Source: Planococcus sp. ISL-110 | Lineage (GTDB): Bacteria; Bacillota; Bacilli; Bacillales_A; Planococcaceae | DNA length: 64,000 nucleotides | Direction of reading: 5' to 3' | NCBI RefSeq assembly: GCF_018613575.1 | Contig: NZ_JAGGPX010000016.1 | Coordinates: 62,001 to 126,000, forward strand | Shown here: positions 47,576 through 56,298 of the stretch, in pieces | How positions within the stretch are numbered: the stretch's first letter is position 1 | Layout: each line of letters opens with the position of its first letter | Program-made: the position numbers and the translations under genes | Notes under the pieces: model-generated | What the model saw: only the letters and a program-made list of their open reading frames with translations | Told to the model about the DNA's origin: nothing | Databases searched by the model: none

Positions 47576-49054
47576 TCAGCCCGTCTTAGCGGGTATTATC
47601 TTTTTTATTACCGGTACCAGCAATTCGTAGACAATATCGAACTCCTTAATTTTCAGCAGCCTGCAAATCACGATATAAAGCACCACACCGATTCCGATCT
47701 GCAGAACCAGCGTCAAAAGATCCGAAAACGGAAGGAGTTTGCCGATGCCGTAAACGGCCGCTCCCATCCCTAGTGAAATTGCATAAATCGGCAGCAGATC
47801 CCCTATCTGTTCCTTGGTGCCGTAAGAAATTTCCCGTCCTGAAAAGTAAATATTGATGAACAGGGAAATATACGAATCAAGAACAATCGTGATCACTAAA
47901 ATGGTGATTCCCCAGTCCATCCAGATGACAATGAAGATCAATATCGTCGGCACGATGGTTTTGATGATTTCCAGATAAAGAAACAGATCCGAACGCCCCT
48001 TCACCTGTAGAATGTTCAAATTCAATGCGTGGATCGGATACAGCATGCCCGCTATGCACAGGAGCTGGAAATAAGGAATCATGGTCGCCCATTTCTCACC
48101 GAAGATCAGGAGAATCAACGGTTCTGCCACTGCCGCTACACCGATCATGATTGGAAAAATCAGAAACCCGGAGAGCTTGATGACTTTCTTGAAGCTTTGT
48201 TTCAGCCTTTCTTCCTGATCCTGGATCCCACTCAACACCGGGTAAGTCACCCGCTGGATTGTCGCCGTCAATGTCTGTGTTGCCACATCGCTGAATTTTG
48301 CGGCATTCGTGTAATAACCCAGGGAGGTCGCCGAATATTGCTTTCCAATGATCAGGTAATAAATATTGTCATAGGCCGTATCAATCAATCCCGAGACGAG
48401 CAGCTTCCAGCCAAATCCAAACAAACGCTTGAACGATGCCATACTGAAAACCAGTGAAGGCAGCCATCTTCTATAGAAAGCCAATAACATCGCCTGAATC
48501 CCATTCAGTGCCAGCATACGGACGACCAGGCTCCATACACCAAAGCCTAATAGCGCCATCGCAACTGCAACAATCCCCGACACCACACTTGCCGCCATGT
48601 TGACTTTCGCCTGAACTTTGAAGTCCACTTCCTTGGTGAACATCGCCCTCGGGATAATCGAGAATGCATTGATGATGACGCCCAATGCCAATACCCTAAC
48701 AAGAGCCGTCAATTGATCTTGCTCAAAGAAATTGCTGATTAACGGTGCCGACAAGAACAGCACCCCATAAATAAAAATGGATACAGCCAGGTTAAAATAG
48801 AAAACCGTCGAATAATCGGTTTGATTGGCTTTTTGATCCCGGATCAGTGCTTGTGTAAAGCCACTGTCGACGAGCGAATTTGAAAGGGCGACGAACACCA
48901 GGATCATCCCGATCAGCCCGAAATCTGCAGGCGTCAATAATCGCGCCAGGATAATCTGGATAATAAACTGAACACCTTGATTGCCCATCAGATCCCCGAA
49001 GCTCCACAGCAGACCGCTGATTGTTTTTTTCTTCAATGAATTTTCCTGTTTCAT
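47576..49054 (-). CDS. MOP-family flippase (second; module A)
   Basis: 492-residue flippase with about fourteen helices: TISGLLWSFGDLMGNQGVQF, IILARLLTPADFGLIGM, LSNSLVDSGFTQALIRD, FGFGWKLLVSGLIDTAYDN, SLGYYTNAAKFSDVA, RVTYPVLSGIQDQEERLKQS. Very similar along its length to the protein at 53343-54806, so a recent paralogue. Start 49054 has AGGAG seven bases upstream; the promoter is at 49241-49290. Part of module A with 49699, 50810 and 52300. Probably exports a repeat unit different from that of the first flippase. Confidence 0.92.
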   Translation of the reverse strand: MKQENSLKKKTISGLLWSFGDLMGNQGVQFIIQIILARLLTPADFGLIGMILVFVALSNSLVDSGFTQALIRDQKANQTDYSTVFYFNLAVSIFIYGVLFLSAPLISNFFEQDQLTALVRVLALGVIINAFSIIPRAMFTKEVDFKVQAKVNMAASVVSGIVAVAMALLGFGVWSLVVRMLALNGIQAMLLAFYRRWLPSLVFSMASFKRLFGFGWKLLVSGLIDTAYDNIYYLIIGKQYSATSLGYYTNAAKFSDVATQTLTATIQRVTYPVLSGIQDQEERLKQSFKKVIKLSGFLIFPIMIGVAAVAEPLILLIFGEKWATMIPYFQLLCIAGMLYPIHALNLNILQVKGRSDLFLYLEIIKTIVPTILIFIVIWMDWGITILVITIVLDSYISLFINIYFSGREISYGTKEQIGDLLPIYAISLGMGAAVYGIGKLLPFSDLLTLVLQIGIGVVLYIVICRLLKIKEFDIVYELLVPVIKKIIPAKTG

Positions 49055-49240
49055 CTGCCGGCTCCTAACGAAGAAAACTTTTATGCACATCGATTAGACA
49101 AAGTGCCTTAATGTTCAGAAATTTCAATTCTATTATTATTTAATCATATAAAGTAGGTAAATGACATCCGTTTCATCCTGATTCTATTAACCTCCATTCC
49201 GGATACACTACTTTGTGCTTATTTATATCTCTTGAATTTC

Positions 49241-49290
49241 ATTCTAACATACCATAAGTCATAAATAACAGATAATTTAGATTATTTTTT
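49241..49290 (-). promoter_or_regulatory. Extended -10 promoter of the module A flippase
   Basis: Minus strand: AAATAATCTAAATTATCTGT, spacer, TATGTTAGAATG (TGnTAGAAT). Nearly superimposable on the fcl promoter, including the ATAATC/ATTATC upstream element. Confidence 0.6.
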
Positions 49291-49615
49291 TATTTTTATT
49301 ATGCAAATTATTCCACTCTTTTTCATCAAATCGAAAATCCAACCCGTATCAAGCGACAATTCTGAGCAAGATTCTTCACTTAACTGTTATATCCTTCCTG
49401 TTTTTTGGAAGCATCATATGGGGGATACTATTTAAGCGTTTACAGATCAATTTTGCTGACTCACAGACACACAAAAAAGAGGAGATGGATTTCAACTTAT
49501 TCCAACTCCCTTATATTCGATTGATATTCTAAATCCAAAAATTTACCCTTAACACCTTTCAAACACTTTCGGACACCCCCTTGCCCCAGGATGTTGGCAT
49601 ATCAGGATGACATAT

Positions 49616-49672
49616 GAAAAGGCAGTTTCGAATAGCCGTTGTTGCCAGCTTTCGGAAACTGCCTTTTCTGTA
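49616..49672. terminator. Terminator of module A GT2 gene
   Basis: AAAAGGCAGTTTC / GAAACTGCCTTTT hairpin with T or A tracts on both sides. Confidence 0.85.
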
Positions 49673-49698
49673 TTTTGTGGTTATGAAGAGAATTTTTT

Positions 49699-50610
49699 TC
49701 AGACGGTGATCCGTTTGAAGATCCGCTTAAAGAATTCAGGTTTCACATAGAACTGCCGGTAACCTTTTTTCAAAGTCTCTTTAATTTCCAGCTGCTTCAA
49801 CAGAACATAGAAGCGATCACGTTTTTTGGTGCAGCTAATGACCTTATCGTATTTGAAATTAGTGAAGGCATTTACTTCATCGAGCAAGCTTGCGACATCC
49901 TGAAGGTGTTTTTGCTTCGCGGAGCTGTCAGAGAGCTGCACATCCGTCCAGGAGCCTTTGACTTCCACCCGGTATGCAGCCATATTCCGATCCATGTAAT
50001 GGACCGTCCCGTTTAACGCCCCACAGATGACCAACGGATAGTCACCGATTGTGGCGTTCAGGTAATACTCCGGCATCTCGGGAATTTTATGGCGGGAATA
50101 CATGATCGAATTGGTGGCGAACAGCTCCCCTCCACCTTCGATCACTTCTTCTACAGAATAGATTTTGTCTTTATGGCTTGGCCGAATAGCAGCGACGGTT
50201 TTCTTAGTTACTGCAGAGACCTTTTCTGCAGCATGTACGCACATGCTGCATTCGGGATGCGCCTCCATATAGTCCACTTGCTTTTGCAGTTTTTCCGGAT
50301 CAGTCCAGTAATCGTCACCTTCACAAACCGCAGTGTACTTTCCTAATGCGCGTTCACCGTTAAACAACTCAAAAGGGATATTTTTTGAATACTGATTTTC
50401 TGTCTGGTAGATCGGTTTGACGATATCCGGATACTTTCGTTCATAGCTTCTGATGATTTCAGCTGTTCGGTCAGTGGATGCATCGTCATGAATTAAAATT
50501 TCATAGGCGAAATCCGTTTTCTGCATCAGCATGCTGTCCAATGCCTCGGCTATAAAATTTTCATGGTTATAACTGTTACACTCAATGCTCACCATTATCT
50601 CGTTTGCCAT
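49699..50610 (-). CDS. Glycosyltransferase family 2 (module A)
   Basis: 303-residue GT-A enzyme: VSIECNSYNHENFIAEALDS, ILIHDDASTDRT, the metal site CEGDDYWTDPEKLQKQV, an SMCVHAAEKV block, ATNSIMYSR, and YPLVICGALNGTVHYMD with the MAAYRV end of the catalytic domain. A paralogue lies at 54848-55810 with long identical stretches (CEGDDYWTDP, KQVDYMEAHP). No membrane helix. It has its own promoter (50730-50775) and terminator. Donor and acceptor unknown; may add the sugar made by the nearby dTDP or UDP genes. Confidence 0.9.
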   Translation of the reverse strand: MANEIMVSIECNSYNHENFIAEALDSMLMQKTDFAYEILIHDDASTDRTAEIIRSYERKYPDIVKPIYQTENQYSKNIPFELFNGERALGKYTAVCEGDDYWTDPEKLQKQVDYMEAHPECSMCVHAAEKVSAVTKKTVAAIRPSHKDKIYSVEEVIEGGGELFATNSIMYSRHKIPEMPEYYLNATIGDYPLVICGALNGTVHYMDRNMAAYRVEVKGSWTDVQLSDSSAKQKHLQDVASLLDEVNAFTNFKYDKVISCTKKRDRFYVLLKQLEIKETLKKGYRQFYVKPEFFKRIFKRITV

Positions 50611-50729
50611 ACATTACAGACTCCTCTACAGTTAAGTAAATTTCCGTTAGCCGCTCCAATAAATTGGCCCAAACCTCCACCACCCAGTTTAGCTGAACAG
50701 AATCCCAATAAATCTCCTATACAATTCGT

Positions 50730-50775
50730 ATCTTAGCATAGAAAATAAATAAAATCGGATTATTCAGATAAATTA
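50730..50775 (-). promoter_or_regulatory. Extended -10 promoter of the module A GT2 gene
   Basis: Minus strand: AATTTATCTGAATAATC, AT-rich spacer, TATGCTAAGATACG (TGnTAAGAT). Same layout as the fcl and flippase promoters but less well conserved. Confidence 0.45.
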
Positions 50776-50809
50776 ATAAAAAATTTACAATAATACAAAA
50801 TTCTATCTA

Positions 50810-51934
50810 TTATTCATCAGTGACAATAAAATTCTCTTGCTTATATTTTACTCTCAGCCCTTTATCGCGCAGAATCAGATTATTTTCCTCAACAGTGTTC
50901 CCTCGGACTATATGCCCGCTTCCGACATTGATATAAATCCCCCGTTCCGAGTTTTCCCGGGGACTGATAGCCAGATTATTAAGGATGCTGATATTGTGGC
51001 TTGGCGTCATCAAGTTCTTTCCTCCATCGCCGGGGCGCACCGCAATATTAAATTCATTATTATAGGTGAGATTCCCCTTAATCACATTGGATTCTGCACC
51101 GTTTTTAATATCGATTCCATAATAGAAGCCGCTGACCGTATTCTTTTCAATAGTGCTGTTTTTTTCACTTTCGACCGTAATTCCTTGCTGATCGGTAAAG
51201 CCTTTGCGATCTTCCATTACAACGCAGCCTTTGACCAGATTTTGTTTACCGCCACCGAATAGGGAAAGATGGCCGTCTCCCGAATTTCTGACAACACAAG
51301 ATTCAATCGTATTGTAATCCGACGCAAAATTGATGATGCCGGAACCATAGTTAAATTCACTTGTCACATTTCGGATGACATTATCATTGGCGTGATGCAA
51401 GTGAATGCCTTGGGAATAGTTTTTCGTGTAAACATTTTCAATCGAACTTTTCTGGCTGTCCTGAAGCAAAACGGCAATATTGGAAACCAGCGATCCGCTC
51501 TCAGGCAATTTGTCCCCCATTAAAAAACCGCCCTTCAAATGGACATCCGCCGTAGCCATAATCCAAAATACGCCATATTCGCCCGCTGACTCTGTCTTGA
51601 AAATCGCCTGGTCCATAATGATGGTGATCGGCTTGGAAATTTTCAAGGCAAAATAACTGTCTCCGTATCCGGTACTGGCCTTTAGATCAGGATTTTTGGT
51701 CAATTTATAAATACCAGACGGAATGTGCAACTCCCCACCTATCGGAGTTTCATCAATAGCCCGTTGTATTGCTTGTGTGTCGTCCGCCACCCCATCACCT
51801 TCTGCTTCAAATTGTGTTTTTACATCAACCTTCTCTTCCGCAAAGAAAGAACTTTGCCCCATGATAAAAACAGCCGCCAATCCATAAATCCCCAGTATGC
51901 AAAAGAGCCAGCGAATGGTTTTCTTGTTGGTCAT
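50810..51934 (-). CDS. Membrane-anchored right-handed beta-helix protein (module A)
   Basis: 374 residues. N-terminal helix (WLFCILGIYGLAAVFIMG) as anchor or uncleaved signal, then a pectate-lyase-type fold: the entry segment DDTQAIQRAIDETPIGGELHIP is typical, followed by about ten beta-helix coils rich in Asn (SSIENVYTKNYSQGIHLHH, NVIRNVTSEFNYGSG, NSTIEKNTVSGFYYGIDIKN). The conserved DGHLSLFGGG and HLHHAND sites could be catalytic. Possible roles are a polysaccharide lyase, epimerase or sugar-binding shaping of the polymer outside the cell. Start 51934 has GGAG eight bases upstream. Its paralogue is at 57526-58653. Confidence 0.88.
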   Translation of the reverse strand: MTNKKTIRWLFCILGIYGLAAVFIMGQSSFFAEEKVDVKTQFEAEGDGVADDTQAIQRAIDETPIGGELHIPSGIYKLTKNPDLKASTGYGDSYFALKISKPITIIMDQAIFKTESAGEYGVFWIMATADVHLKGGFLMGDKLPESGSLVSNIAVLLQDSQKSSIENVYTKNYSQGIHLHHANDNVIRNVTSEFNYGSGIINFASDYNTIESCVVRNSGDGHLSLFGGGKQNLVKGCVVMEDRKGFTDQQGITVESEKNSTIEKNTVSGFYYGIDIKNGAESNVIKGNLTYNNEFNIAVRPGDGGKNLMTPSHNISILNNLAISPRENSERGIYINVGSGHIVRGNTVEENNLILRDKGLRVKYKQENFIVTDE

Positions 51935-52299
51935 TAACATCTCTCCTTCAACCTAACCGCTATATCGATAGATTATGACATTGTTAACTACTGAATAATT
52001 CTAGTATAAGACAACCTTTCTTTAAATGCACATATTTCTGAATACTGTTTTTCTTAAAAAAATAGCCATTTACTTCGTTACTCTATCCTATAGCCTAAAA
52101 TATCCCCTATATAGTTGGATAAAGAAATGACTTTCCCCCTCGCATTTACCTATAATATTCGCTATAATCGACACAACAGCCTATTTAATTGAAAATTTAG
52201 TTATATTACATAGGGAATTGAATTCTTTATAGCTGAACTGTTGTAGAAAAGATGAACTTTTATATTCGCTTAAAAAATATGAAGAAATGAGGTTTTATT
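51935..52299. other. Divergent promoter region of module A
   Basis: 365 bp between the beta-helix gene (minus) and the FemAB-like gene (plus). AT-rich; minus-strand TATACTAGAAT near 52000 may be a -10. No gene seen. Confidence 0.45.
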
Positions 52300-53286
52300 T
52301 TGAGAGATTTATTTTTTGCAAAAGATTATGCCAAGCTTTATGAAGAGATTGAAGGAGGAAGCTGTGAGGTTTTCGAATTTGAACATCCCATTGGATCGGT
52401 CTATCATCAATTTATCAAAAGAGAGATTCCTATCCTACTGGAGGGAGGGCCTTATTTCGACCTTCTCACGCCTTATGGCTACGGAGGTCCCATCATTACT
52501 GAGTTAATGGACAAGACGCGCAAGGATGAACTGGTCACTCAATTCTCCCAGGCTTTTCAGGCTTATTGCCAGGAGCACAAAATCGTCAGTGAATTCGTCC
52601 GCTTTCATCCGCTTACCAGCAATGCCGAGGATTTCAGTTCCTGCTATAACGTCCTTTTCAGGCGCCATACTACAGGCGTCACTTTGAAAGGCTTTGAAGA
52701 TCCGGTGCAGGAAGAATTTTCAGGCTCGACCCGCAAGAGAATTCGGAAAGCGTTAAAGGACGGTGTAACTTATCGGATTACAATAAATCCACCTGACTTA
52801 GATCAGTTTCAGGACATCTACATCAAAACGATGGAACGAGTCGGTGCTGAGGACTTCTATTTATTCGACGATGTATACTTTTCAAAAATTCTAGATAATT
52901 TGGGTGATCAGCTGATATTAGTCGAGGCTCTCTCAGACTCCCAAGTGATTGGCGCAGAGCTTCATTTCCACTCTGGTCCAGTTATCCATACTCACCTATC
53001 AGGCACCGTGGATGGCTTCAACCACTTGTCGCCTGTTTATGTCATGACCTACGCCATCGTGCTATGGGCCAAAGAACATGAAGTGGAATACATCCATTCC
53101 GGCGGCGGTGTTAACCCTGGTCACGATGACTCGCTGTATTTATTCAAAAAGAGATTTGGCAAGAATACTGAATTCGACTATTATGTTGGCAATAAAATCT
53201 GGAACGAAAAAATCTATCAGCAATTGGTTCAGGCGACAAATTCCAATTCAGAAAGTGGACTTTTCCCAGCATATCGGTGGACATAA
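52300..53286 (+). CDS. FemAB/GNAT-like N-acyltransferase (module A)
   Basis: 328 residues. The fold and motifs fit the FemX / BioF2-like acetyltransferase group: FVRFHPLTSNAEDF, FRRHTTGVTLKGF, then FSGSTRKRIRKALKDGVTYRI (the Lys/Arg-rich segment before the second GNAT half, as in FemAB), FQDIYIKTMERVGAEDFY, VIGAELHFHSG, HTHLSGTVDGFNHLSPVYVMTYAIVLWAKEH and HSGGGVNPGHDDSLYLFKKRFG. It would put an acyl or aminoacyl group on an amino sugar. Start is TTG at 52300 behind GAGG; the paralogue at 59934-60953 begins at the matching residue with GTG. It is the only plus-strand gene in the right part of the locus. Confidence 0.8.
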   Translation: MRDLFFAKDYAKLYEEIEGGSCEVFEFEHPIGSVYHQFIKREIPILLEGGPYFDLLTPYGYGGPIITELMDKTRKDELVTQFSQAFQAYCQEHKIVSEFVRFHPLTSNAEDFSSCYNVLFRRHTTGVTLKGFEDPVQEEFSGSTRKRIRKALKDGVTYRITINPPDLDQFQDIYIKTMERVGAEDFYLFDDVYFSKILDNLGDQLILVEALSDSQVIGAELHFHSGPVIHTHLSGTVDGFNHLSPVYVMTYAIVLWAKEHEVEYIHSGGGVNPGHDDSLYLFKKRFGKNTEFDYYVGNKIWNEKIYQQLVQATNSNSESGLFPAYRWT

Positions 53287-53303
53287 AAGCAAAAATGAAT
53301 AAA

Positions 53304-53354
53304 CAACGAAATAAACGGTAAGCAGATAATCCTGCTTACCGTTTATTTCGTTTT
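53304..53354. terminator. Bidirectional terminator between modules A and B
   Basis: AACGAAATAAACGGTAAGCAG / CTGCTTACCGTTTATTTCGTT perfect 21-bp hairpin. Covers the stop codon of the convergent flippase gene. Confidence 0.9.
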
Positions 53355-54806
53355 ATTGAGAATGGACCTGATCAGCCCATAGACCGTTTTCAGTTCAGTG
53401 ATGTTCGCAATCCGGCAAGCGACGATGTAAAACAGGATACCGATAGCAACCTGAAGCAGCAATTGGAAGAAAATTGCTATTTCCAGGAGTCCGCCAAGTG
53501 CCCATACCACAGCACCCATCCCAAAGGACAGCAGGTAAATCGGCAGCAGATCCCGCAATTTTTCCTTGGCGGGATAAGCCACTTCCCGTTTGGAGAAATG
53601 GCTGTTGACGAAGAATTCCAGGTAGGTGTTCAATATAGCGGCACCGATTAGCCCGATGACGCCCAATTCCAGCCACACTGCCAAAAATAAAAGAATCGTC
53701 AATGAGATTTTATTGATGATTTCCAACAGCAGATACAGGTCAGATCTGCCTTTCACCTGAAGAATGCTCAAATCGAGAGCCAAAATCGGGTACAGCATCC
53801 CGGCTATAGAAAGCAATTGAAAATAAGGGACCATCGGCAGCCATTTTTCGCCGAACACCAGCAGCACTAAGGGTTCGCCAACAGCAGCCATTCCAACCAT
53901 TACCGGAAAAATGAGAAAAGCAGCGAGTTTTGTGATGTTTTTATAAGACTGTTTTAAGCGCTCGTGCTCGTCCTGGATGCTGCTGAGAACCGGGTAGGTC
54001 ACCCGCAGGATGGTCGCTGCCAGATTTTGCGAGACAATTTCGCTAAAACGGGAGGCATTCGTGTAATAACCCAGCTGTGCTGCGGAATACTGCCTGCCGA
54101 TAATCAGGAAATAGACATTCGTATAGAAGGTGTCGATCAGTCCTGAGACGAGAAGCTTCCAGCCAAAACCAAACAAGCGCTTGAACGATGCGATGCTGAA
54201 CACCAAGGAAGGAATCCACTTTTTCGATGCAGTGAAAAGAAAAGACTGAATAGCGTTCATCGACAATTGCCGCAGCACCAAACTCCAAACACCATATCCC
54301 GTCATCGCCAGCCCCACCGCAAGAACTCCCGATACGATACTGGCGCTCAAATTGATGGTTGCTTGCGCCTTGAAATTTACTTCTTTGGCGAACATTGCTT
54401 TCGGAATGACGGCAAATGCGTTGATGACAATCCCGATGGACAAGACCCGCACAAGAGACACCAGCTGAGGTTCGCTGAAAAAGCTGCTGATGGCGGGAGC
54501 CGCAGCGTAAAGAATGCCATAGATCAGCAGAGAAACGAACAGGTTAAAGTAAAAGACGGTTGAATAATCTGTTTGGCTGGCATTGCGTTCGCGGATCAAG
54601 GCCTGTGTAAATCCACTGTCGACCAATGAATTGGACAATGCGATAAATACCAGAATCATGCCGATCAAGCCGAAATGTTCCGGCAGCAACAGGCGTGCCA
54701 AAATAATCTGGATGAGGAACTGGATGCCCTGGTTGCCGATCAGGTCGCCAAAGCTCCAAAACAGACCGCCAATCGTCTTTTTTTTCAATGATGGTTGTGG
54801 TTCCAT
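53343..54806 (-). CDS. MOP-family flippase (third; module B)
   Basis: 487 residues, about fourteen helices. Starts SLKKKTIGGLFWSFGDLIGN and follows the same order of conserved loops as 47576-49054 (NSLVDSGFTQALIRE, FGFGWKLLVSGLIDTFYTN, GYYTNASRFSEIV, RVTYPVLSSIQDEHERLKQS). Clear paralogue of the second flippase, only distantly similar to the first. Start at 54806, with GGAG-type site upstream. Forms module B with the GT2 gene directly upstream (42 bp). Confidence 0.92.
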   Translation of the reverse strand: MEPQPSLKKKTIGGLFWSFGDLIGNQGIQFLIQIILARLLLPEHFGLIGMILVFIALSNSLVDSGFTQALIRERNASQTDYSTVFYFNLFVSLLIYGILYAAAPAISSFFSEPQLVSLVRVLSIGIVINAFAVIPKAMFAKEVNFKAQATINLSASIVSGVLAVGLAMTGYGVWSLVLRQLSMNAIQSFLFTASKKWIPSLVFSIASFKRLFGFGWKLLVSGLIDTFYTNVYFLIIGRQYSAAQLGYYTNASRFSEIVSQNLAATILRVTYPVLSSIQDEHERLKQSYKNITKLAAFLIFPVMVGMAAVGEPLVLLVFGEKWLPMVPYFQLLSIAGMLYPILALDLSILQVKGRSDLYLLLEIINKISLTILLFLAVWLELGVIGLIGAAILNTYLEFFVNSHFSKREVAYPAKEKLRDLLPIYLLSFGMGAVVWALGGLLEIAIFFQLLLQVAIGILFYIVACRIANITELKTVYGLIRSILNKTK

Positions 54807-54847
54807 TTAACGCTCTCCTATCTCCAGTCCCTTCTAAAGTTGCATTA

Positions 54848-55810
54848 CTAAATCAATTTCCACTTGGCTTTTCGGATGCTGTCTGTGATATTCGGGAAAT
54901 ATCGTTTCATCTCTAGCAGCAGGCGCTTTTTGATGCTGAGCTCCAAATAGATTTTCCGGTATTCTCCGCGTTTTGCTTCTTTGAATTTTCCCTGCTCCAA
55001 TAAGAGCGAGAACTGGTAGCCTCGTTTTGCTTTTTCCAATGCATCATTATATTGGAAATCGGTGTATTCGTTGATTTCATCGAACATTTTTTCCATGTCA
55101 TGATAATGATTGATGCGCTTCATACTGGTCGCCAGCTCCCGCTCCGTCCAGGATCCTTTGACCCCGACACGGTAGGCAGACATATTGTCATCCAAATAAT
55201 CCACCGTTCCATGAAGTGCAGCTAAAATAACCAATGGATAATCGCCCACCACCGCATTCAGGTAGAACGGCGCCAATGTCGTCACTTTTTCTTTTGAATA
55301 CACCATGGAATTTGTCGCAATCAGGTCGCCGCCGCCTTCTATTACGCGCTCGACGGAAAAAATGGCATTGCCGCGTTCGGGCCTTACGGTAGAAAGGACT
55401 TTTTTCTTATCAGATAAGACACGGTCCGCTGCATGGACGGTCATACTGCACGACGGATGCGCCTCCATATAGTCCACTTGCTTCTGCAGCTTATAGGGAT
55501 CGGTCCAGTAATCGTCGCCTTCACAGACCGCGATGTATTTTCCAATTGCCCGGTTGTGGTTGAACAATTCCACGCGGACTCCTTTTGAGTATTGATTTTG
55601 GGTTTGATAGATTGGTTTGATTAAAGAGGGATAAGTGTTTTCGTACTGTTTGATCACTCGGGGGCTATGATCGGTTGAGGCATCGTCGTAAATCAGGATT
55701 TCAAAATCAAAATCCGTTTTTTGCATCAGGAAACTGTCAATTGCTTCAGCCAGATAATCGCCGTGATTATAGCTTGTGCAGACAATGCTGACCATCGGTG
55801 TCGTTGTCAT
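54848..55810 (-). CDS. Glycosyltransferase family 2 (module B)
   Basis: 320-residue GT-A enzyme, MVSIVCTSYNHGDYLAEAIDS, ILIYDDASTDHS, CEGDDYWTDPYKLQKQV, VHAADRVLSDKKK, ATNSMVYSKEK, YPLVILAALHGTVDYLD and MSAYRVGVKGSW. Paralogue of 49699-50610. A C-terminal basic helical tail of about 40 residues may bind membrane. Start 55810 has AAAGGAG. The upstream promoter (55942-55990) is of the shared extended -10 type. Followed by the module B flippase. Confidence 0.9.
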   Translation of the reverse strand: MTTTPMVSIVCTSYNHGDYLAEAIDSFLMQKTDFDFEILIYDDASTDHSPRVIKQYENTYPSLIKPIYQTQNQYSKGVRVELFNHNRAIGKYIAVCEGDDYWTDPYKLQKQVDYMEAHPSCSMTVHAADRVLSDKKKVLSTVRPERGNAIFSVERVIEGGGDLIATNSMVYSKEKVTTLAPFYLNAVVGDYPLVILAALHGTVDYLDDNMSAYRVGVKGSWTERELATSMKRINHYHDMEKMFDEINEYTDFQYNDALEKAKRGYQFSLLLEQGKFKEAKRGEYRKIYLELSIKKRLLLEMKRYFPNITDSIRKAKWKLI

Positions 55811-55941
55811 GATTTTCACTCCTTTGAATTGGGGTATGTGCATTACCGATGTCAAAAGGGAATTACAACTGTCTAAAAGGATAAAAATGGGAAATAATCA
55901 TTTAAAGCATTACTTTATGCTCATTTCTCCATCTTTTAATC

Positions 55942-55990
55942 ATTTTACCACAAAGAAAATCCATAAATATAGATAATTCTAATTATTACA
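55942..55990 (-). promoter_or_regulatory. Extended -10 promoter of the module B GT2 gene
   Basis: Minus strand: AATAATTAGAATTATCTATA, spacer, TGTGGTAAAATG (TGnTAAAAT). Same AATAAT...ATTATCT element as in the fcl and module A flippase promoters. Confidence 0.55.
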
Positions 55991-56067
55991 AAAACAATAT
56001 ACCAGCTTTACATTTTTAATACTATATAAGTTGAAGTAGAGAAGCAGTATTTTGAAAATCACTCCCG

Positions 56068-56185
56068 ATATGGAGCAAAACAGCGGAGACGCCTGCGGGA
56101 AAGCGAGACAGCTGAGACCCCGCAGGGAGCACAGCGACTGAGGAGGCTTGGCGCTCGCCCGCGGCAAGCGCAGCTGGTTTGTGGA
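56068..56185. repeat. Bacillales-type dispersed repeat element
   Basis: About 118 bp starting ATATGGAGCAAAACAG, with GCGGAGACGCCTGCGGG, AGCTGAGACCCCGCAGG, ACTGAGGAGGCTTGGC and GCTCGCCCGCGG. It contains CCTGCGGG / CCCGCAGG inverted parts and can fold. Elements of this general type (GAGAC-CCTGCGGG-AAAGCGA...CCCGCAGG...GAGGAGGC) are common between genes in Bacillaceae. GC-rich, unlike the AT-rich surroundings. A partial copy is at 40704-40757. Confidence 0.8.
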
Positions 56186-56248
56186 ATATCGCTTATGAAT
56201 ATTCAGTAGTTCAACTTATATGACAGCAGTAGCAAAGCGGAAATGGAC

Positions 56249-56292
56249 AAAAAAATCCATTGAGCGCATGAGTCCGCTCAATGGATTTTTTA
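56249..56292 (-). terminator. Terminator of galE
   Basis: AAAAAATCCATTGAGCG / CGCTCAATGGATTTTTT hairpin. Confidence 0.9.
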
Positions 56293-56298
56293 TAGTTT

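Larger units (their letters stand above)
49055..49698. other. Long intergenic region
   Basis: 644 bp. Holds the promoter of the flippase (49241-49290) and the terminator at 49616-49672. A 15-codon frame at 49487 onward is not supported as a gene. Nothing else recognised. Confidence 0.55.
55811..56298. other. Intergenic region with promoter, dispersed repeat and terminator
   Basis: Contains the GT2 promoter (55942-55990), the dispersed repeat (56068-56185) and the galE terminator (56249-56292). No gene seen. Confidence 0.65.

Noticed and set aside
49487-49534. Fifteen-codon frame MDFNLFQLPYIRLIF
   Set aside because: The GAGGAG abuts the ATG with no spacing and there is no supporting context.
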